Made by a program: the position numbers and the translations under genes. The notes under the pieces are model-generated. The model searched no databases and was not told the DNA's origin. It worked only from the letters and a program-made list of their open reading frames with translations. Shown here piece by piece: positions 57,501-64,000 of a stretch of DNA of 64,000 nt (position 1 is the stretch's first letter; every line of letters begins with the position of its first letter). The stretch lies in assembly GCA_001584585.1 (NCBI GenBank), contig LSYV01000018.1, positions 823,137 through 887,136 of the forward strand, written 5' to 3'. The stretch comes from Gonium pectorale. Lineage: Eukaryota > Chlorophyta > Chlorophyceae > Chlamydomonadales > Volvocaceae.

Positions 57501-58263
57501 TACACACCCCGGCCGTTATGCATGGTTCACCGACCACACACACACCCTCGTCATCCCCTTTCCCTTCAAAACTCCCTTCGTCACGCAGCGTGTCTTCCAA
57601 GACCGACATGGCGCGGCTGGAGAGTTCCGTGTTCCGCGGCCTGACGCAGCTGCAAGTGGGCGAGTTCATCCGCATCGACATGGTGGGCCGCGCCGTTTCG
57701 CGCCCCACCCCACAGCCCACACCCGGGCCTCCGATCAGCTTGGCGACGGACTGGGGAACCTGCTCGCCCCCCTCTCCCAAGCCATGCGTTGCAACACCTA
57801 CCCCACCTTTACTACCGCCCACCCACCCCACCCACCCCCGCCCACTCCCCCCATATCGCAGTGTGGCGCCTATAACCTGCACCGCGGCCTCCTCGCGCTG
57901 GCCGCCGCCCGCGCCCGCATGACGCGCGGCGGCGGCTCCCTGTTCTTCGTGCCCGAGGTGGTGCAGGAGCTGCCGCGCCAGCCGGCCACGGCGGCCGAGG
58001 GCGAGGCGGTGGCGGAGCAGCGGCTCCTGGAAGTGGTCCGCATATACGTGTCCCGGAGCGGCGTGGCGCGGACGGCGCAGCCCGCTGCTGGCGCTGGCGC
58101 TGCGGCGGCGGGCGGCTCGGATCAAGTGCTGGTTCCCGCCGCGGAGTGGAAGGCGCTTAAGGGCGCGCTGGGCAGCATGATGGAGCAGCAGCAGGCGCTG
58201 CAGTCGCTCATCGAGCAGCAGAAGGGCTCGGCCGCCGGCGCGGCGCCGTCGGCAGCGACCTAG
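54575..58263 (+). CDS. Organelle-targeted protein with a SpoVS/Alba-like domain
   Basis: Seven exons: 54575-54633, 54850-54944, 55537-55703, 56493-56612, 57049-57188, 57589-57682, 57862-58263. All are phase-consistent and give 358 residues to TAG. The N-terminus (MLLQRVSAGHAAGVSARASR, then AQPIIRCTAGP) looks like a chloroplast or mitochondrial presequence. An acidic/basic linker (residues 30-105) is followed by ASLANGSSSIVARSLGV and GLLHFLMALRQEGAKAA. Residues about 193-255 (RVILVSSKTD, VGEFIRIDMCGAYNLHRGLL, ALAAARARMTRGGGSLFFVP) follow the pattern of SpoVS: beta strand with VSSK, then a GA-x-N-x(4)-ALA-x-AR helix, then a G-x-x-L-x-x-x-P strand. SpoVS is a small Alba-superfamily domain of bacteria with nucleic-acid-binding ancestry. 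The tail has a Gln-rich helix (MMEQQQALQSLIEQQKGS). The gene model is firm; the domain call is a by-eye pattern match. The role is unknown. Confidence 0.6.
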
Positions 58264-58320
58264 GGGCCGCCGCGGCGCGCAGTGATTGGAGGGGAGTCGG
58301 GCAGGCCACCAGGGGGAGGG

Positions 58321-58426
58321 NNNNNNNNNNNNNNNNNNNNCGCGCGCGCGCGCGCGCGCGCGCGCGCGCGCGNGCGNGNGNGNGNGNGNGNGNGNGNGNG
58401 NGNGNGNGNGNGNGGNGGGGGGGGNG
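58321..58426. other. Assembly gap / ambiguous bases
   Basis: Twenty N, then a (CG)n run, then alternating N and G ending in a G run. The regular alternation of N with G points to base-call or masking failure over a CG/GN dinucleotide repeat. True length is unknown. It lies outside the coding sequence, 58 bases after a stop codon. Confidence 0.95.
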
Positions 58427-59841
58427 GCGTGGGTGGCGGGGAGGGGGGCTGGGAGTGGAGGGGGCTCAGTGGCCCGGTGGGGGAGGTTCGGGCGAGTGGC
58501 GCCGCACGCATGCGGTGGGCGAGGAGCGGCTGGGGCGCTTGGATGACTCTGGCATGCCGAGTTGGCGCTGTCAAGGGCTGCGGCCAAGGCCGAACCCGAG
58601 CCCACGACAACAAAGGCGCTGTGGTGAGGAACGGGTTAGTGCCACTGGGTGGGTGCGCGGGGGGGTTGGAGTGTTTGCGAACGACACACCTGTCGCCGGA
58701 GTGGGGCCGCGAGCGGACCAGGAGTCCGGGCGGTGAAGAGGGTGCGGCGCGGCGTACTCTGGGCCCGGGCTGAGACTCGCGAGAGGGTCGTTGACGTGCA
58801 GCGTGCCCGCCGCCTAAGTGGTCCGTCGGCGCACAGCACGGCCGCTTCCCTCCCAACACGGGGACGACAGGCTGGCGGCGTGTGGCGGCACTGCGCACTC
58901 CTGCACACCCGACGGGCCCGGCGGGAGTCGGCGCTGGCGAGAGGGCCGCCCACGCGCACAGCTGCCGCTTCCGCCGCATGCCCCGCTGGTCGTGTCACCG
59001 ACGTAAGCAACTCCAAGGGCACTGTGACACCCTGAGGAGAAAGACGAACCCACGAACAAACACATACACACTGCCGGCGAGGCTGCTGTCTGCTCGCTGT
59101 CGCTTAATAGACATGTTTCAGAACGCTGTCCCGCATATCAAACACACAAACACACTGCCGGTCCCGCTGTCCCTACCCAGCCCAGCACTTAACGCAAGTA
59201 GTCCGTAGGGGTATGCTAGCTAGATCGGGCAGAGAGTCCATGGGCTGCCGGCTAGGATGTTTGACTGGCTCAACTGCTTGCATGCATGTTTGTCTGAGCA
59301 CGCTGTTACAAACGGACACATTCGACAGCGTAGCATGACCTGTGGGTTGGGTGGGTGGGGTTGATACAAGTCAGGGCCAAGTACCGTAGAGCAGGTGCTC
59401 GTTCCTCCTCAAGGCCCGCAGCGCGTGCTGAGTGCTCCGCGGGGCCGTGAGGCATACCGGGCGCAGTAGTGTAGTCAGCTCTGTGCTGTTGCGCATCCCT
59501 GCGGAGGCAGGAGCGGAGGGGTTGTAGGCCGCGGACCTGCGTGGTGCCGGGGCTGTCAGAGTGCTGGCTGCTCGACCAACTTAGTATTGCTTGAGTGAGT
59601 AGCGTCATACCGTCGAGTGGTCTGCCCATCCGGTATCGCTGCCAGCTATTGTGAGCTTCTAGAGCCCGCGCACATGTCGTGGTCGCTCGCCTCGTGGTCA
59701 TCTGTGGTCGTTCGCAGCTTGTGATACGAGTTCGTGGTCTTCCTACCTCTAGTCGCTCGCTGTGAGGCGCCAAGCCTGATCAGCCGTGTCACATCACGTA
59801 GGATAGTACGACATCTACGCCTGTTGGGACGTACGTCACAT

Positions 59842-59960
59842 GTCTTGCTCTGTACCCGCCAGGTACCCGTCAGGTCCCCCGTGGTACCCGCACACCCTAC
59901 TGGAGACGTCGCGTCTTCGGGTGTGTATGGCCGTAGTGGTGGGCCCCCTCTTTCTTTGCA
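59842..59960 (+). repeat. Dispersed hairpin repeat, copy C
   Basis: Matches copy B (25904-25990) over cttgctctgtacccgc, then, after a short insert with repeated ggtacccg, over ctactggagacgtcgcgtct, tcgggtgtgtatg and gggcccc. It shares caccctactgg and gggtgtgtatg with copy A. Confidence 0.7.
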
Positions 59961-60600
59961 GATTTGTATTGTTTCCTGTTGGGGCAGTGCGCGCGTGCGG
60001 ACTGCCGAAGGCGATGCTGCCGGTTTCTGAATGTTCAGCTGACAGCTCGCCGCTTTGCTTGAGCGGCTGGTGGACCGGAGCGCTTCCGAAGGCTGTTTCC
60101 AAAGCTTGGCAGCCAAGCGGCGCACCCTCCCTACCCCGCTGACACGCCCCGCCAACCACCCTCGGAAGTACCCGACCGGTTGGTGCATCTGGGTTGGCAC
60201 TAACTGGGCATGGCCACTGGGCTTCAACAAAGTGTAGTTCATCGACGTGGTACTTAAAAGAGAGCCAAACGAAGCGGCGATGTCGGTACGGGTATCGTAC
60301 GGCGCATGCTCGTCACACTCTCGCCAGCCAAAGGTAGCTTGACCTGCAGCGCGATGCCCGTGACGGCCTAGCTACTGATCCAAGCCTGTCTGCGGTGAAG
60401 CACTATCAGTCCGCCGCCTGCGGTCTGCAAACTTGGCCTGGGTGCGTTGGCAGCACGCCGAGAGAGATTCTTTATTAATCGATGATGTGTAGCTAATATT
60501 AAGCGCTGAGACGCCATTGTTTAGGGACGCTGCCCTTTCCATGCACGCTCTAATCGCGCTCACGCCATCCTGGATGCAGGCGCTCATCCCAGAATTTGAA

Positions 60601-63529
60601 ATGGCGCTTCAAGGCGTGCGGCATGCCGGCGTCGGCCGCATGGCGGTATCGCGCCGCGTCGCCGTGCCCTGCTGCGCCGCAAAGCCTGCAGTTCAGCACC
60701 AGCAGGCCCCTACGACTCGCGAGGGGGGCTCCGTTGCCTCGCAATTGCTGGCTGCGGGGCTAGCGCTGAGCCTGTCGCTGGGCGGTGTCAGTTCCGCCAT
60801 GGCCGCGAGCCAGTACAACAGCCTTGCGGACATTACCCGCAGCAGCTTTGCGTTCGTTGACGAGGACAAGAACGGGGTGATCACTAAGGACGAGCTGTTG
60901 AGGACGTCCCAGGTGGGCCGGGGCTTCTGTAAGAAGTGCGCTGAACGGGCGGGCGGGCTTGTGCACACGGTGGGGCCTGGGTGCTGGCGGCTTCGGCGTT
61001 GGTGTGACGGCAGCGGAGAGTGGATGTGGCAACCAGCATTTTCGCAGCCAAGGTGAGCGCGAGGCGAGCGCTCTCTCCTGGCCTGAGCCAATGAATTGCC
61101 CGTTTGAGTCCGCCGTCGTCCGCTTGGCGGGCGGCCAGGCAGCCGCAAGGTGGTACCGTGATGGATGGCGTTGCCTCCATCATCTTGACCCGGGACGTGG
61201 CCAGGGCAGCCGCCAGCTGGCCCCTTGGCGACACAGCCTCCGGCATCCCGCCTGGGCCTCCTGCGCGATGGGGGCCCGTCGTGACGGGAGTGCCTTGCGG
61301 CTGCCCGGGTGGCCATTGCGCCGTGCGTTGCAGCCGCGGTGTGCTGCCGGGGGCCCGTCCGTGCCCCGGCTGCGGCCCCATCAAGCCCTGCTGGATGGTG
61401 TGGCCCCAGGCCTATGCATGCCGGCCGGATCCGCTCCGTCACCAGCGCCGTCACCAACTGCTGGCCCGCGGGCTCCCTTTCGGTGTTTTGCCCGGGCTCC
61501 TGGGGCTGCAGGCCGTGGCGGAGGACGTCGAGTTCATCGTCCCGGAGGAGAGCCAGCTGGACTTTGCGATGAAGCTGTTTGACCTCAACCAGGTGAGAAG
61601 GGCGTGGACGGGGCACCGTTACTGAGATGTAGTGGATACTCGACGGGGGCAACTGCTCGGGGGTTGCAGGGCGAGGGCGCAGGGGTTTAAGGGCAGCGAC
61701 ACGGGTGCGTGTCTGTGCCGCAGGGGCTCGCAGCGGCTAGCTCGTGATCAGCGAGATGAGAGCGAGATGAGCCCCGGGCGCCGTTGGATGTGCCCCCATT
61801 CCCGTCACGCCCCGCTGCGAACCCCTCATACGCCACAGCCGGGGCCACAGCGCATGCCGTGCGTCACGGCAGCTCCACCTCACTATCTGCCGCTCGCCCG
61901 CCCGCCGTCCATAACCCCCGCGTACACACAACCAGCGCCCTGCCACGGGCTGCCGGCTAGGATGCCTTGGCTACCTTCCTTTTAGGCCTGTTTTCTGCAC
62001 TCCGTCACGCCCACGCCCACGCCCACGTCACACACGCCCGCGCCCTGCCGCCCGGCCCCGCCCCGCCTGCAGGATGGCACCCTGACCACCGACGAGCTGC
62101 TCGCGTCCATTGCGCTGGACGGGGCGGTGGGCGAGACGGAGATTGACGCGGACGTGGTGGCGGTTTTCGACAAGGACAACGACGTGGGTGGAACGGGGGC
62201 GTAAGCGCGGGGCCGGACGGCGTGGGTGGGCCTGTGGAGCGAGAATGCCTTATCTGCTAGGGGCGCAGGGTTGACTACTTCCGGTTTCTCGCACGCATGC
62301 GGCGTGTCAGCGCTCATGTGGAGGCAGTCCCTACGACGGCTATAATGTGGCGATAATGGTGTGTAATGACAGGCGACGAGGGGGCGGGCGCGGGAGTGGG
62401 GACTGGCTGGAGGGACATGGAGGGAGTGGTAGGTTTGGGACCAGTGGTGAGCAGTGGTGCACGCGATGCCTCGGCGGGGCCAACCCTCAAGTCTCCTCTC
62501 CCGCAGCGCCTCCAACGTGGCGGGGGCGGGGCACGGCACAACGAGGCCCCGTCACCCCAGTATTCCCCTGTCGTGCCGCGCCCCGGGCATTGCTTCCCTT
62601 GCTGCTACATAGCACACGGCCGGCTTGCCTCGGCGGTCTCCTGCCACCGCCTCACCCTGTTCCCTTGCGCTTCTGGATTAAGGAGTCCCGAACTTACCCC
62701 TGCCGCAGGGCTTTGTGAGCCTGCGTGAGTTCAAGGCCGGCGTGCCCCCGCTGGGCCCCGGCGGCGAGGCGGCCAAGGAGTACATCTTCCGCCGCGTGGA
62801 CGGACTGGTGGACGCCAACGACAAGCTCGACACCGAGGTGGGGGCGGGTGCGGGGATGCGGGGTGGCGGGGTTGGGGTGGGTGAAGGGTGGCGGGGGCGG
62901 GGGGCAGGGGCAGGGTTTCAACTTCTGCAGAAGGCTGGCGTGGGGCCCCCGAATGGGCGAGGCTCGGGGTTGCGTCGGTGTCCGCGTCCCCGATGTGGTG
63001 GGTGCGACATCGAGGGTGTTCGGTGGCGTTGTTAGACCGAGAGGCTTTTGGGACATGTCTGCCAGGGGTGGGACACTGTTGGGGCTTTCGAATCCAGCCT
63101 GGGTGTGTGTGAAGGCGGTGGGATTGCGGGTTGGGTGAGGTGGTGGCGGTGAGGGTGAGGAGGGGGTTTCGAGGGCATGGCTTGGGAGTTGGGGGGAGCT
63201 AGGGGGTGCGGGGTTGTTGATGGGCGAAGTGTAATATAGGAAGACGGCCGTTCCGAGACCATACATACCGTAATGGGATGCGGGGGCTTGGTCCTGGTTG
63301 GTGAAGCTCACCGGAGTGCCCACAAAGGTTGGCGATGGGCTGCCCTGCAGGGGGTGGGCCACTCACCGCCCACCTGCCCTGATACCCCCTACCCTGACCC
63401 AATTCCCTCACCCGCCACAGCGCAGCCTTACGATACGTCCCCGCCCGTGCGCCCTGATCCGCCATGGCTACCCCCCAGGAGTTTGCAAACGCGCTCACGC
63501 TCATGCGGACAGCGGTGCTGGGGTACTGA
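60601..63529 (+). CDS. EF-hand calcium-binding protein with bipartite (thylakoid-lumen-type) presequence
   Basis: Five exons: 60601-60912, 61512-61592, 62073-62183, 62709-62837, 63479-63529. All join in phase 0 and give 227 residues to TGA. I chose the ATG at 60601 because it begins a typical algal transit peptide (MALQGVRHAGVGRMAVSRRV); in-frame ATGs at 60541 and 60574 would add 20 or 9 residues. A second hydrophobic segment (residues 49-63, LLAAGLALSLSLGG) ends in SSAMA before ASQYN, a lumenal processing-peptidase-like site after residue 68. There is no twin arginine, so Sec-type import is more likely. EF loops: DEDKNGVITKDE (87-98), DLNQDGTLTTDE (128-139) and DKDNDGFVSLRE (164-175) are canonical. 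A fourth (about 199-212, DGLVDANDKLDTEE) is degenerate. The expected role is calcium binding in the plastid. An inner-membrane anchor instead of cleavage is the main alternative. Confidence 0.85.
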
Positions 63530-64000
63530 GCGGTGCGCACCGTATGGCAGCCAGTGGGGTTGCGGTGCCGGTCAGCGCAGGGCCGTGCAGCGCGGCTACG
63601 AGGAGGCTGCGTGCATGGCAGACAGGCAGGCAGGCGGTACGGGGCCGGACGGCAGCTGCCGCTGGCGTTGCGCTGCGGCGCAAATGCGTGTGTTGGGCCA
63701 TTCTGCGGCCGCGTCGCCGCTGCCGCTTCCTACTTCGCAAGGTGCTTTCGGACAATGCTTTTGGGTTGGATGAAGGAGGCAGGCGCCAGCTCGGACTTTG
63801 TGCCCCGTGAGTCAATTAGTTGCACAGGTAGTACCGGATCGTTGGTCGGTTTGGTGTTCGGAAATCGGACGGGCCTTCTGAAGGTTCAGCAACGGGTTTT
63901 GGACTTCAGTCAACTTAAGGAGAGAGCTTTTTGAACCTGACTACACGGGAACACGGCCCACCGTCCCTGTTTAGCTACAGAAAGTGCGAGGTGACGTGTT
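63530..64000. other. 3' flank of the EF-hand gene
   Basis: No TGTAA word and no recognisable exon of a further gene were seen in these last 470 bases. The open frames that cross the stop codon are shadows. Confidence 0.5.

Larger units (their letters stand above)
58264..60600. other. Intergenic: sequence gap, dispersed repeat, EF-hand upstream region
   Basis: This holds the 3' flank of the SpoVS-like gene, the masked (CG)n gap at 58321-58426, copy C of the dispersed hairpin repeat, and the promoter of the EF-hand gene, with an AT-rich patch (tctttattaatcgatgatgt) about 130 bases before its start. No coding segment was recognised. Long frames across the N run are artefacts. Confidence 0.6.

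Noticed and set aside
58282..58773. Open frames spanning the N run
   Set aside because: Ambiguous bases cannot support a protein; artefact.

Overview
The window is nuclear DNA of a green alga, most likely a volvocine chlorophyte (Chlamydomonas or a close relative). It is very GC-rich and intron-dense, with 5 to 18 coding exons per gene. Introns are mostly GT-AG and 90-600 bp, and proteins carry long Ala/Gly-rich inserts. TGTAA-type poly(A) elements follow some genes. The gene content is typical of such algae: an intraflagellar-transport dynein subunit, a tocopherol methyltransferase, a hydroxyproline-type arabinosyltransferase, a tyrosine-kinase-like receptor kinase and plastid-targeted proteins. 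All gene models were read by eye from splice signals. Nearly every junction was checked for intron phase, and the phases agree.

Layout, left to right: (1) 572-3256 (+), the 3' part of an amino-acid/auxin permease family (AAAP) transporter that starts outside the window; (2) 15868-6381 (-), an 18-exon-plus receptor-like protein kinase with signal peptide, ectodomain, one membrane span and a non-RD kinase domain carrying an insert of about 400 residues; (3) 19935-16521 (-), a complete GT77-type nucleotide-diphospho-sugar transferase; (4) 20353-25475 (+), a complete WD-repeat dynein-2 intermediate chain (FAP133/WDR34 type); (5) 31178-26728 (-), an LRR protein with EF-hand-like segments; (6) 31684-37012 (+), a secreted phospholipase B-like Ntn hydrolase; (7) 48625-42264 (-), a SAM-domain protein of very low complexity whose first exon was not found; (8) 54149-50416 (-), a complete gamma-tocopherol methyltransferase (VTE4); (9) 54575-58263 (+), an organelle-targeted protein with a SpoVS/Alba-like segment; (10) 60601-63529 (+), a four-EF-hand protein with a bipartite, probably thylakoid-lumen, presequence.

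Three pairs are divergent over short shared upstream regions (3/4, 5/6 and 8/9, about 420-505 bp), and 1/2 and 4/5 are convergent. There is no operon logic, and the genes do not form one pathway. The longest stretch without a supported gene is 37013-42263. A small dispersed repeat with a hairpin core occurs three times, at about 4.1, 25.9 and 59.9 kb. The run of N and alternating N/G at 58321-58426 is an assembly artefact.

The most unusual items are the SpoVS-like domain in a presequence-bearing eukaryotic protein, the lumen-targeted EF-hand protein, the extreme insertion in the non-RD kinase, and the unclassified repeat family. I saw no tRNA, rRNA, CRISPR array or intact transposon.
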